Source of the DNA: Verrucomicrobiaceae bacterium
Lineage (GTDB): Bacteria; Verrucomicrobiota; Verrucomicrobiia; Verrucomicrobiales; Verrucomicrobiaceae
Length of the DNA stretch: 52,872 bases
Assembly (NCBI GenBank): GCA_947466075.1
Contig: CANIBP010000048.1
Span: forward strand, 1-52,872
Direction of reading: 5' to 3'
The notes beneath the pieces are model-generated. The model had not been told where the DNA came from. It made no database searches and was given only the letters and a program-made list of their open reading frames with translations. This document shows positions 6,727 through 15,726 of the stretch, in pieces; position 1 is the stretch's first letter, and every line of letters begins with the position of its first letter. The position numbers were made by a program, and so were the translations under genes.

Positions 6727-7947
6727 TCACTTGCCCGACACATCGGGCAGCGTGCCTAACGCAGCCCGCAGCGGGCCTGCTTCGTGATGCGTGTATCTGG
6801 CGTGAATCTCGCTGTCAGAGTGAAGAGTCACCTTGCGGCGTAGCTCTTCGGAAACGCCAGCGTTTGCCATCATGGAAACCGCTGTATGGCGCAACGAATG
6901 GAACGAGCGGCGTGCCAGCAAGCGCGCCTTGCCCTTCTTCTTGCTGTCTCCGCTCTTCGCGTGAAAGCCGGTTTGAACGGTCATCGCATCAATGCCAGCG
7001 GCGGCCATGATGCGCCCAAAGAGGCGAGAGAGGCCATGCTCTCCGCCAACCTTCTTGGCGTTCATCTTCGGAAACAACGGCGCGCTGTCGTCATCGGCAG
7101 AAGGCAGGCTTAGAAGGAAGGAAGACAGCGCGGGATGCAGCGGGAGAGAGACCTTCTTTTTGCTCTTCTTCGTCTTCTCAGGCTGAAACGTAATCATGCC
7201 CGTGATGAGATTCACATTGCCCCACTTCAAATGGGCCAGGTCTCCGATGCGCCCTCCTGTGTAAAGGCCCAGCATGATGAGGCCGCGCCATTCCACGTCC
7301 GGCGCGGCAGCAAGCATCTTCTCAATCTCCGCAGCGGTGAACGGCTCGCGCTGGATGGCCTCGCCCGTCACGGCATCAACGCCAGCGGCGGGATTATGCG
7401 TGATGAAGCCCCGTTTGCGCGCCGTCTCCAATGCAGAGCGAATAATCTTCACCGATAGATTCACCGTGCGTGAAGACTTGCTGGCGCGCGTCTCCGCATC
7501 TCGGAAGGCGATCACATCGGCCTCTGTCAGGTATTCAAGCGAAGCATCAGCGCGCTGGCCCAAGCTCGCCAGAAAATCGCGTGAGACGATCTCATAACGC
7601 ACCACGGTTTGCTTGGCGATGGAAGGCCGCTTGTTCGCCAGCCAGTTTGCGAAATGCTCGCGCACGCTCGCGGCCTCTAGCTTCGTTCCTGTGAATCGCT
7701 CTGTGATCTCCGAGAGCACAGAGCGCGCGGCAGCAATGGTAAGGCGGCCTTCTCTGCCTTTATTCGCGGCTTCCTCAAACTGTGCGGCCAGCTTCTCAGC
7801 GCGCTTGCGGTTCTCTCGCACTTCACCTTGAAGCGAATGGGCAATCTTCGTGCTGCGCTGCGCTCGCTGCGTGCGGCCATCTTCACCGATGAAATCAAAG
7901 CCCGCATACCAGAACGGGGAGCTAGGGTTTTTGAAGACGTAGGCCAT
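6727..7947 (-). CDS. int: Tyrosine recombinase/integrase
   Basis: A 406-aa phage-type integrase. The N-terminal SAM-like core-binding domain is near residues 90-180 (VREHFANWLANKRPSIAKQTVVRYE). The catalytic domain shows the first Arg in LYTGGRIGDLAHLKW, Lys-rich strand residues in EKTKKSKKKVSLPL, the HxxR box in SFHSLRHTAVSM, and the nucleophilic Tyr in HARYTHHE. It sits about 130 bases inside attR and would integrate the element into tRNA-Cys. ATG at 7947 was preferred to the TTG at 7989. It is the first gene of the minus-strand array. Confidence 0.95.
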   Translation of the reverse strand: MAYVFKNPSSPFWYAGFDFIGEDGRTQRAQRSTKIAHSLQGEVRENRKRAEKLAAQFEEAANKGREGRLTIAAARSVLSEITERFTGTKLEAASVREHFANWLANKRPSIAKQTVVRYEIVSRDFLASLGQRADASLEYLTEADVIAFRDAETRASKSSRTVNLSVKIIRSALETARKRGFITHNPAAGVDAVTGEAIQREPFTAAEIEKMLAAAPDVEWRGLIMLGLYTGGRIGDLAHLKWGNVNLITGMITFQPEKTKKSKKKVSLPLHPALSSFLLSLPSADDDSAPLFPKMNAKKVGGEHGLSRLFGRIMAAAGIDAMTVQTGFHAKSGDSKKKGKARLLARRSFHSLRHTAVSMMANAGVSEELRRKVTLHSDSEIHARYTHHEAGPLRAALGTLPDVSGK

Positions 7948-8073
7948 GCAGCAATAGAATTGCCTTGAGAATTGCCGGAGTTCAAGCAAGAGTTAAAGCA
8001 ATCACCCGTGTTTCAGACGATTTTAGGCGTCTTAGATGATTGATTATCAATAATTAAACAGTCACGAAGGCAA

Positions 8074-8103
8074 GCGCGGGTTCAATTCCCGCCCTCGCCT
8101 CCA
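8074..8103 (+). repeat. attR: 30-bp copy of tRNA-Cys 3' end
   Basis: This exact copy of 119-148 is not a tRNA gene: the upstream anticodon and D arms are missing. It marks the right end of the integrated element. ATTATCAAT at 8043-8051, also found at 158-166 next to attL, may be an arm-type integrase site. Confidence 0.85.
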
Positions 8104-8129
8104 TTTCCCAACCCGAAAGGAACACAGCC

Positions 8130-8381
8130 ATGAGCGAAGATCCCGACGATCCGCGTGGGGAAGGATTCCCGACGCACATCCCCACGCCTGACCCGCAGTC
8201 TGGCGGCAATCCGGCGATTGGCTCGTTGCTTTCCTTCATCAGCCTTGTCCTGCTGGCTTTCATCCTACGTCTGGCCGTCCCGAAAGAGGACAACGCCATT
8301 GAACTCGGCATCCTGCTCGTCGCCATCGGCTTCGCCCAAATCTGGCTGATCTTCAATTTCCTGAAATCGTTTCGGAAATAG
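8130..8381 (+). CDS. Small membrane protein, unknown function
   Basis: An 83-aa protein with a Pro-rich N-terminus (PTHIPTPDPQSGGNP) and two membrane segments, about residues 31-50 (SLLSFISLVLLAFILRL) and 57-77 (AIELGILLVAIGFAQIWLIFNF). AAAGGAA lies about ten bases before the ATG. It is the first chromosomal gene beyond attR. No family recognised. Confidence 0.7.
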   Translation: MSEDPDDPRGEGFPTHIPTPDPQSGGNPAIGSLLSFISLVLLAFILRLAVPKEDNAIELGILLVAIGFAQIWLIFNFLKSFRK

Positions 8382-8511
8382 CGCCACTTGCAAGCGTCCT
8401 AAGACGAAAGGCCACTGCTGCAACGTAGTTCTCGGAGATGAACATGGCTGCCGCAGTCTATGTGGGTCCATATGTCATGCGCGAAACTCGTCTGGCTCTC
8501 GTTTTGAATGG

Positions 8512-11500
8512 ATGAATCGATTCTTTCTCTTTTTGCTTCTCACATCCAGCGCCCTCGCTCAGCCACTCCTCGTCGAGAACGGCCAGCCGCGTGCGGAGAT
8601 CGTCATCTCGATAAATCCCACGCGCATGCAGCGTGTCGCCGCGCATGAGTTTCGGCAGCAGATCGAGAAGATCAGCGGTGCGAAGCTGCCCATCGTCACG
8701 CAACCAAGCGGGAACGCGGTCAAAGTCTTCATCGGCGCGAGTGAATCATGTCCGGTGAAAGCCGAAGGGCTCAATGATGGCGCATATCGCATCGCCACCG
8801 GTGCGGACTGGATGGCGCTGATCGGCGATGATGCGGACTTTGAGCCGGTGGGGCCGTTTGCGCGGAACAATGGCGACATCCCGCGGGCGCAGGCCGAGTG
8901 GGAAAAGATCGTCGGAGCGCCGTATGGGCTGCCGAATCCCGGTTTGTATAAGCACCGGGCCAAAATCCCGCTGGATGGCGAAACACTCGAAGTCTGGGGC
9001 CTCGATGAACGCGGCAGTTTCAACGCGGTGAGCGGCTTTTTGCAAAAACTCGGCGCACGCTGGTTTTTGCCCGGCGAACTCGGCGAGGTGCTGCCCACGC
9101 TGAAGACCATCGAGCTGCCCAAATTCGACGAAACCGTGAAGCCGGACTTCGCTTTGAGGCAGTTCAACTTCCGCTTCGCCACCTGCGGGTCGGACTCCGC
9201 GCTGTGGGTCATGCGCCTTAGTATTCGCAACGACGAGCGCCTGCAAATCGCCCACGGCATGGCGAACATGACGAATCGCCAGCCTGTGTTCGACGCCCAT
9301 CCCGAATGGTTCGCGGTCTACGGCGGCAAACCCGACTTCAAGGCCGGCGACTCGAAGTGCCAGCTCTGCTACTCGAATGACGAACTCTTCCGCGAGACCG
9401 TGCGCTATGCGCGGGCGCTGCTCGACACGTTCCACTTGGAAAGCGTCTCCATCATGCCGCCCGATGGCTACACCTCCATTTGCCAATGCGAGAAGTGCAA
9501 AGGCAAGGACTCACCCGAGCGCATCGAACGCGGCCTGCTCAGCGACTACGTGTGGGACTTCGTCAATCGCGTGGCCAAAGAGGTCGGCAAAACGCATCCG
9601 CACGCGAAGGTGCTGAACTGCGCTTACGGCGTCTATACCCTGCCACCGCTGAAGATCGACAAACTGGAGCCCAATGTGCTCGTCGGCATCGTCGGAGGCC
9701 GTCGCCCGATGAACATCGCCGCCTCCAAAGCCGAGGGCGAAGCCGCGCCGGAAGCTCTGCGTGCCGCCTGGGCAAAAAAGACCGACAACCCCATCATCAA
9801 CTTCGAGAACTATCCCTTCACCGATCGCGGTTGGTATCTGCCCGCCTTTGCCTCGCAGTCGATGGGCGACAGCGTCCTCGCCACCAAAGGCATGTCACAA
9901 GGCGAGGATATCTGGCTCACCGTGCGCAACGACTTCGATAAAGTCGGCATCGGCTTCAATCACTTCCTCGTCTATTTCACCGCCCGCGCCTACTGGCCCG
10001 GCTACGAGCCCGCCACGGCTCTGCGTGAGTATTGCCGCCTCTTCTACGGCCCTGCTGAGAGCGAGATGCACACCTTCTTCACCTTCTGCGAAGCCAACTG
10101 GAAGGTGATGGATGTGGACAAGCCAAAGGCCGATGAAGCGCTCGCCCTTTTCGAGAAAGCGAATGCCAAAACCGATGCCGCGAGTGTATTCGGCAAACGC
10201 CTCGCCCTCATCGACGACTTCCTCAAAGGCCTGCGCATGAAATCCCAGCAGCTCGGCCAAAAACGCGGCCCCGTGCCCACCGTGCGCCTCGTCGGCGATG
10301 CGAAGGGCATCGTCATTGATGGCAAACTCGACGATGAATATTGGCAAAACTGCCCCCCCGCCGCCACGGGCAAATTCCGCGAGCTACAAACCGGCCGCAC
10401 TCCCACCTTCGGCACTTCGTTCAAGGCTGGCTGGCAGGGCAACAACGTCGTCTTTGCCATTCGTTGCGATGAACGACGCGGTGAGAAACCCAACATCACC
10501 ACCACCCGCGATGACGACCAGGCGCTGTGGCATGGAGATGCCATCGAGATCGAGATCGCCACCGAGACGCACTCCTACTACTCCATCGCCGTCAGCCCCG
10601 CAGGTCACGTCGTCGATCTGGATCGCGGCACGCCACGCAGCCAGTGGTTCACCTGGGATTCGAAGGCGGAAGCCGCCACGCACATCGCCGACGATCACTG
10701 GACCGTCGAGATCAGCCTGCCCGTCACGCAGGATGAAAACGATCCGCTGCATCAAATCATCGGCCGCCACCCCACGCAGAGTCTGCCCTGGCACATCAAC
10801 CTCTGCCGCCAGCGCGTGCGCGGCGACGGTCAGGAAGTCAGCGCCCTCTCACCCAGTGGCACCGAAGGCTTTCATGAGCCGATGAAGTTCGCCCACTTCT
10901 ACGACGGACGCTCGCATCAGTTCGACTCCGGTCCGACCGTCACCGACTTCGTCATCGGCTACCCCGAAGCCACGCAGCAGCGCAAAGCCGCCGGTTTCCT
11001 CGCGCTCGCCGAAGGCAAGCTCACCGACTTGCAAAAAGCCGCTGCGTTGGAGCAGGCTGCGCTGCTCGACAAAGCGAATGCCGAAGCGATCATCGAGCGC
11101 ATCCCCATCGAAGCCGTGAAGAAGACCGCGCAGATGCAACACCTGCTCGCCACCTTTAAAGCACCCGAAGTCATCGCGAGGTTTGCGAATGAAGACATCG
11201 CCAAGTGGCCGTTTTGGAAACGCGGCGATGCTTTCCACGCTCGCGGCAGAGCCTATTCCATCACCAAAGCCGGGGACAAGGCCGAGGCTGATCTCAACGC
11301 CGCTTTAGATTTCACCAGTGAGCCGCGCACGCGCGATGCCATCTTGCTGCTGACGGCCCAAAACCGTGAAACCAATCTCAAGAACGACGCAACGGCACTG
11401 ACGGCCTACCAAGCCATCATCGAAGGTCGCACCCGCATCGGCGGTGCCGATGAATACGGGGCGCTGCAAGGCATTGCGCGTGTTTTGACACGCAAAGGCC

Positions 11501-11616
11501 AGTTTGACGATGCCATGAAGGCCCTGAACCGCGCCGAGCCTGAAAAACTCCAAGGCGTGTGGAAGACAAACATCCTCAAATCCATCGATGAGGTGAGGAA
11601 AGCACAAGGACGCTGA
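8512..11616 (+). CDS. Exported DUF4838 protein with CBM9-like and TPR-like parts
   Basis: A 1034-aa secreted protein. Residues 1-16 are a signal peptide ending ALAQ. An alpha-glucuronidase-N-terminal-like region follows, then a DUF4838 domain from about residue 260 (HPEWFAVYGG; Cys pair ICQCEKCKGK near 322; GIGFNHFLVYFTARAYWPG). Residues about 595-800 look like a family-9-like carbohydrate-binding domain (IVIDGKLDDEYWQ; GDAIEIEI). The C-terminal 160 residues are alpha-helical and TPR-like (ALTAYQAIIEGRTRIGG). DUF4838 proteins are common in polysaccharide-degrading PVC and Bacteroidota bacteria and probably act on uronate- or glycan-type substrates. The sialidase-SGNH gene follows 22 bases downstream, so they probably form one transcript. 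Confidence 0.85.
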   Translation: MNRFFLFLLLTSSALAQPLLVENGQPRAEIVISINPTRMQRVAAHEFRQQIEKISGAKLPIVTQPSGNAVKVFIGASESCPVKAEGLNDGAYRIATGADWMALIGDDADFEPVGPFARNNGDIPRAQAEWEKIVGAPYGLPNPGLYKHRAKIPLDGETLEVWGLDERGSFNAVSGFLQKLGARWFLPGELGEVLPTLKTIELPKFDETVKPDFALRQFNFRFATCGSDSALWVMRLSIRNDERLQIAHGMANMTNRQPVFDAHPEWFAVYGGKPDFKAGDSKCQLCYSNDELFRETVRYARALLDTFHLESVSIMPPDGYTSICQCEKCKGKDSPERIERGLLSDYVWDFVNRVAKEVGKTHPHAKVLNCAYGVYTLPPLKIDKLEPNVLVGIVGGRRPMNIAASKAEGEAAPEALRAAWAKKTDNPIINFENYPFTDRGWYLPAFASQSMGDSVLATKGMSQGEDIWLTVRNDFDKVGIGFNHFLVYFTARAYWPGYEPATALREYCRLFYGPAESEMHTFFTFCEANWKVMDVDKPKADEALALFEKANAKTDAASVFGKRLALIDDFLKGLRMKSQQLGQKRGPVPTVRLVGDAKGIVIDGKLDDEYWQNCPPAATGKFRELQTGRTPTFGTSFKAGWQGNNVVFAIRCDERRGEKPNITTTRDDDQALWHGDAIEIEIATETHSYYSIAVSPAGHVVDLDRGTPRSQWFTWDSKAEAATHIADDHWTVEISLPVTQDENDPLHQIIGRHPTQSLPWHINLCRQRVRGDGQEVSALSPSGTEGFHEPMKFAHFYDGRSHQFDSGPTVTDFVIGYPEATQQRKAAGFLALAEGKLTDLQKAAALEQAALLDKANAEAIIERIPIEAVKKTAQMQHLLATFKAPEVIARFANEDIAKWPFWKRGDAFHARGRAYSITKAGDKAEADLNAALDFTSEPRTRDAILLLTAQNRETNLKNDATALTAYQAIIEGRTRIGGADEYGALQGIARVLTRKGQFDDAMKALNRAEPEKLQGVWKTNILKSIDEVRKAQGR

Positions 11617-11638
11617 TTTAGAGCGTAGGAAGTCGATC

Positions 11639-13372
11639 ATGAAATATTTTCTCCTTCTCCTCAGCACCGCTATCTTCGCCGCAGATGCCCCAACGTTGCA
11701 TCCCAAGGCCTCCGTGCTGCCCTTCACACATCAAGGGCCTTTTGTCACCACTGCGGACGGCGGTACGCTATGCATCGACTTGAAGAATGCTCTGCGGAGC
11801 ACGGACGAAGGTCGCACCTGGACCAGTACGCCGCTGTTTGCGGATCCGGCGAAGTTCGCGGTGAGTAATGAGCGCGCGCTGCTACGCACGCGTGAAGGTG
11901 TCGTCATCTCCGCATGGATGAATGGTGCAGAGCGTAAGCAGCCGAAAGGCTGGCGCTGGGGTGAGAAAGATGTGAGCTGGAAGGACTTCGTGCTACCGAC
12001 TTACACCTATCGCAGCATAGACGATGGCAAGACGTGGGAAACGCCGGTGAAGCTCAGCGTTCCGTGGTGTGGCTGCATTCATTCGCTCATTCAGATGAAA
12101 TCTGGCCGCGTCGTGCTCGTGGGCCAGGAAATCATCCCGCAGTGGCGGCATGCGACGGTGATGTGGGCTTCCGATGATCTCGGCATGACCTGGCAGCGCG
12201 GCGATGTGCTCGACTACGGGATCGGCGCTCATGACCACGCGGGCAGCATCGAAGGCAGCGTGATCGAGCGAAAAGATGGTTCGCTCTACCTGCTGCTGCG
12301 CACGGAGTCGGGCTTTTTGTGGGAAGCCAGTTCGCGTGATGGATTGAAGTGGGACGGCTTGAAGCAAACGACGATCAAGGCCGTCACCTGCTGCCCACAG
12401 ATGGCGCGTTTGGCCGATGGACGCATCGCGCTGCTGTGGAATGCGCCGCCACGGCATGATCCGGCGAGTGGTTCGAGCCGTGTGGAGCTGTCGCTCGCAT
12501 TTTCCGCTGATGAAACGGCTACTTGGTCAAAACCCGTCATCGTTGCGGCCAATTATGTGCCCGGAGGCCGAGTGTCCTATCCTTACCTCTACGAGCGCAA
12601 ACCCGGCGAACTCTGGATCACCACGATGCAGGGAGGCTTGCGGATGAAGATCAACACCGCCGATCTCGGTGCGGGTGAGATTCCTGTCTTTGTGCCGCCA
12701 CCCAAAGCGCAGCCGAAGCCCGGCGGCATCGTCATGTTTGGCGACTCCACGACTGCGCCTCGTGGTAGCTTGAAAGTGTATGCGGAGCGCGTGGAGATCG
12801 CGTTGCAAAGCATCGGCTCCTCACTCGGTGTTCACAATGCAGGCATCGGCGGCAACACCACGCGGGATGCGCGCAAGCGCATGCAAACCGACGTGCTGCA
12901 ATACACGCCACGTCTTGTGGTCATGCAGTTAGGCATCAATGACAGTGCCGTGGATGTATGGAAGAACCCGCCCGCCACCATGCCGCGCGTACCACTGGCC
13001 GAATATCTTCTCAATCTGCGCATCATGATCACCGCCGCGCAAAATGCACAGGCCAAGGTCATCCTCATGACCACCAATCCGCTGCGCTGGACCTCGAAGC
13101 TCCGCGAACTCTACGGCAAGCCGCCCTACAACGCCGATGCCGAGGATGGCTTCGAGCCGCTGAACCTAACGAAATACAACGAGGCGCTCCGAAAACTCGC
13201 CACGGAGCTGAAATTGCCCCTCGTCGATGTCCACGCCGTTTATCCGGCCTTTGCCGCCAAAAACAAGACGACCATTGAGGAGATGCTGCTCGACGGCATG
13301 CATCCCGGCGATATCGGGCATCAGCTCGTCGCCGAGCTGCTCGTGCCGGTGATTCGAGATGCCGTGCGGTGA
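11639..13372 (+). CDS. Exported sialidase-like / SGNH hydrolase fusion
   Basis: A 577-aa protein with signal peptide MKYFLLLLSTAIFAADA. Residues about 20-350 form a BNR/sialidase-type beta-propeller with Asp boxes RSTDEGRTW, RSIDDGKTW and ASDDLGMTW. From about residue 362 an SGNH (GDSL-type) hydrolase follows, with block I FGDST, block II GIGGNTT, block III LGIND and the block V pair DGMHPG (catalytic Asp/His). This points to an exported enzyme that cleaves or binds a glycan and removes ester groups, such as acetyl groups. AGGAAG lies shortly before the ATG. It is probably co-transcribed with the DUF4838 gene. Confidence 0.85.
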   Translation: MKYFLLLLSTAIFAADAPTLHPKASVLPFTHQGPFVTTADGGTLCIDLKNALRSTDEGRTWTSTPLFADPAKFAVSNERALLRTREGVVISAWMNGAERKQPKGWRWGEKDVSWKDFVLPTYTYRSIDDGKTWETPVKLSVPWCGCIHSLIQMKSGRVVLVGQEIIPQWRHATVMWASDDLGMTWQRGDVLDYGIGAHDHAGSIEGSVIERKDGSLYLLLRTESGFLWEASSRDGLKWDGLKQTTIKAVTCCPQMARLADGRIALLWNAPPRHDPASGSSRVELSLAFSADETATWSKPVIVAANYVPGGRVSYPYLYERKPGELWITTMQGGLRMKINTADLGAGEIPVFVPPPKAQPKPGGIVMFGDSTTAPRGSLKVYAERVEIALQSIGSSLGVHNAGIGGNTTRDARKRMQTDVLQYTPRLVVMQLGINDSAVDVWKNPPATMPRVPLAEYLLNLRIMITAAQNAQAKVILMTTNPLRWTSKLRELYGKPPYNADAEDGFEPLNLTKYNEALRKLATELKLPLVDVHAVYPAFAAKNKTTIEEMLLDGMHPGDIGHQLVAELLVPVIRDAVR

Positions 13373-13459
13373 GAAAACGGACATGGAAACTGCGGCAGCT
13401 GGTGATTGCGCAAATAGGCCGTCGCGTTTAGCACTCCCGCTCTCAAAAACTCCGATATC

Positions 13460-15685
13460 ATGTCCGCCAAGCCTACCATCTACTACACGCTCACTGACGA
13501 AGCGCCGCTCCTCGCCACCTTTTCGTTCCTGCCCATCGTCCAGGCGTTCACCAAGTCGTCTGGCATCGCGGTGGAGACGCGCGACATCTCGCTGGCGGGA
13601 CGCATCATTGCCCAGTTCCCAGATTTTCTGACACCTGAGCAGCGCATCAATGATGACCTCGCTTACCTAGGCAAACTCTGTTTGGAGCCGACCACAAACA
13701 TCATCAAGCTGCCGAACGTCTCCGCCTCCCAGCCGCAGCTCAAGGCCGCTATCGCCGAGCTTCAGGCCAAAGGCTACGCGCTGCCAAATCTGCCTGAGAA
13801 TCCGCAGACCGACGCTGAGAAGGACATCAAGGCTCGTTACGCCAAGGTCATGGGTAGCGCCGTGAATCCGGTGCTCCGCGAGGGCAACAGCGACCGCCGC
13901 GCGCCGAAAGCGGTGAAGGATTACGCGAAGAAGCACCCTCACTCGATGGGCAAGTGGTCCGCCGATTCGAAGACCACCGTCGGTACGATGGGCAAGGATG
14001 ACTTCTTCTCGAACGAGAAATCCGTGTGCGTGCCAGCAGCCACCGAGGTGAAGATCGAATTCATCGGCAAGGACGGCAGCACGAAAACGCTGCTGCCGAA
14101 GCTCGCGCTCAAAGCTGGTGAAATCATGGACGCCACGAAGCTGAGCAAGAAGGCCCTCGTTGCCTTCTTCGAGCAGCAGATCGCCAAGGCGAAGGCCGAT
14201 GGAGTGCTGTTCTCGCTGCACATGAAGGCCACCATGATGAAAGTGAGCGATCCGATCATCTTCGGCCATGCGGTGCGCGTCTTCTTCAAAGACCTGCTCA
14301 CCAAACACAGCGCCACGCTTGCAGAGATCGGTGTGGATTTGAACAACGGATTCGGCGACCTCGTCGCGAAGCTCGACAAGCTGCCTGCTGACAAGAAGGC
14401 CGCGATTGAGGCCGACATTCAGGCCGCTTACGCGAACGGCCCCGCTCTCGCGATGGTGAACAGCGACAAAGGCATCACCAATCTGCATGTGCCGAGCGAC
14501 GTCATCGTCGATGCCTCCATGCCCGCGATGATCCGCAGCGGCGGCAAAATGTGGAATGCCGCTGGTAAGGAGCAGGACACGCTCGCCGTCATCCCGGACA
14601 GCAGCTACGCCGGTATCTACCAGGCCACGATCGACTTCTGTAAAAAGAACGGCGCTCTCGATCCGAAGACGATGGGCAGCGTCCCGAACGTCGGCCTCAT
14701 GGCCCAGGCCGCCGAAGAATATGGCAGCCACAACAAGACCTTCGAAGCCCCCGGCGACGGCGTCCTCCGCGTCACCGACAAGGATGGCAACGTGCTCTTT
14801 GAACACACCGTCGAGCAGGGCGACATCTGGCGTGCCTGTCAGACCAAAGATGCCCCGGTTCAAGACTGGGTGAAGCTTGCCGTCAAACGCGCTCGTGCCA
14901 GCGGCGTGCCCGCCATCTTCTGGCTCGACAAGGCTCGTGCCCACGACGCCCAAATCATCGCCAAAGTGGAGAAGTATCTCAAAGATCACGACACCTCCGG
15001 CCTCGACATCCGCATCCTGCCACCCGCCGAAGCCTGCACCGTCAGCCTCGAGCGCATCGTCCTCGGGCTCGACACCATCTCCGTCACTGGCAACGTCCTG
15101 CGCGACTACAACACCGACCTCTTCCCCATCCTCGAAGTCGGCACATCGGCAAAAATGCTCTCCATCGTCCCGCTCATGAATGGCGGCGGCCTCTTTGAGA
15201 CCGGTGCCGGCGGTTCCGCGCCGAAGCATGTGCAGCAGTTCTGCGAAGAGAACTACCTCCGCTGGGACAGCCTCGGCGAGTTCTTCGCCCTCGCCGCCTC
15301 CTTCGAGCACCTCGCCGACACCTTCAAAAACCCGAAGGCCAAGGTCCTCGCCGACACCCTCGACGCCGCCAACGGCAAGTTCCTCGAATTCGACCGCAGC
15401 CCCGGCCGCAAACTCGGCACCATCGACAACCGCGGCAGCCACATCTACCTCGCCCTGTATTGGGCGCAGGCCTTGGCCGCACAAACCGCCGACGCCGAGC
15501 TGCAAGCCCAGTTCAAGCCCATCGCCGAAGCACTCACCGCCAACGAAGCCAAGATCGTCGCCGAACTCCTCGCCGTGCAAGGCAAGCCCGTCGAAGTCGG
15601 CGGCTACTACAAGCCCGACACCGCCAAAGCGAATGCCGCACTCCGCCCGAGCGCGACGTTCAATGCGCTCTTGGCGAAGGTGTGA
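13460..15685 (+). CDS. icd: Monomeric NADP-dependent isocitrate dehydrogenase
   Basis: A 741-aa cytosolic enzyme of the TCA cycle that converts isocitrate to 2-oxoglutarate and CO2 with NADP. The length and the motifs are those of the monomeric IDH family: IYYTLTDEAPLLATFSFLPI at the N-terminus, NVSASQPQLKAAIAELQ, NSDKGITNLHVPSDVIVDASMPAM and DNRGSHIYLALYWAQALAAQ. The gene stands alone, followed after 41 bases by the AT-richer accessory patch. Codon third positions are very GC-rich, in contrast to the following genes. Confidence 0.96.
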   Translation: MSAKPTIYYTLTDEAPLLATFSFLPIVQAFTKSSGIAVETRDISLAGRIIAQFPDFLTPEQRINDDLAYLGKLCLEPTTNIIKLPNVSASQPQLKAAIAELQAKGYALPNLPENPQTDAEKDIKARYAKVMGSAVNPVLREGNSDRRAPKAVKDYAKKHPHSMGKWSADSKTTVGTMGKDDFFSNEKSVCVPAATEVKIEFIGKDGSTKTLLPKLALKAGEIMDATKLSKKALVAFFEQQIAKAKADGVLFSLHMKATMMKVSDPIIFGHAVRVFFKDLLTKHSATLAEIGVDLNNGFGDLVAKLDKLPADKKAAIEADIQAAYANGPALAMVNSDKGITNLHVPSDVIVDASMPAMIRSGGKMWNAAGKEQDTLAVIPDSSYAGIYQATIDFCKKNGALDPKTMGSVPNVGLMAQAAEEYGSHNKTFEAPGDGVLRVTDKDGNVLFEHTVEQGDIWRACQTKDAPVQDWVKLAVKRARASGVPAIFWLDKARAHDAQIIAKVEKYLKDHDTSGLDIRILPPAEACTVSLERIVLGLDTISVTGNVLRDYNTDLFPILEVGTSAKMLSIVPLMNGGGLFETGAGGSAPKHVQQFCEENYLRWDSLGEFFALAASFEHLADTFKNPKAKVLADTLDAANGKFLEFDRSPGRKLGTIDNRGSHIYLALYWAQALAAQTADAELQAQFKPIAEALTANEAKIVAELLAVQGKPVEVGGYYKPDTAKANAALRPSATFNALLAKV

Positions 15686-15726
15686 ATCAATGATGGTGAA
15701 TTTTGGAGATGTGATAACATCGCTGC

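Larger units (their letters stand above)
149..8103. mobile_element. Integrative element of about 8 kb in tRNA-Cys
   Basis: The element is bounded by the 30-bp direct repeats at 119-148 and 8074-8103. It holds a tyrosine integrase beside attR, an excisionase-like HTH protein, a primase and DUF3987 replication-type module, a serine recombinase and an exported HNH-like protein, nearly all on the minus strand. No capsid, terminase, relaxase or secretion genes are visible. It therefore looks like a phage-satellite-like or mobilisable island that could replicate after excision but needs a helper for transfer; that lifestyle is inference. Short ATTATCAAT motifs lie just inside both ends (158-166 and 8043-8051). 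Confidence 0.82.

Noticed and set aside
8061..8103. Possible second tRNA gene at the right element border
   Set aside because: Only the 3' 30 bases of tRNA-Cys are present; no anticodon arm or D arm precedes them.
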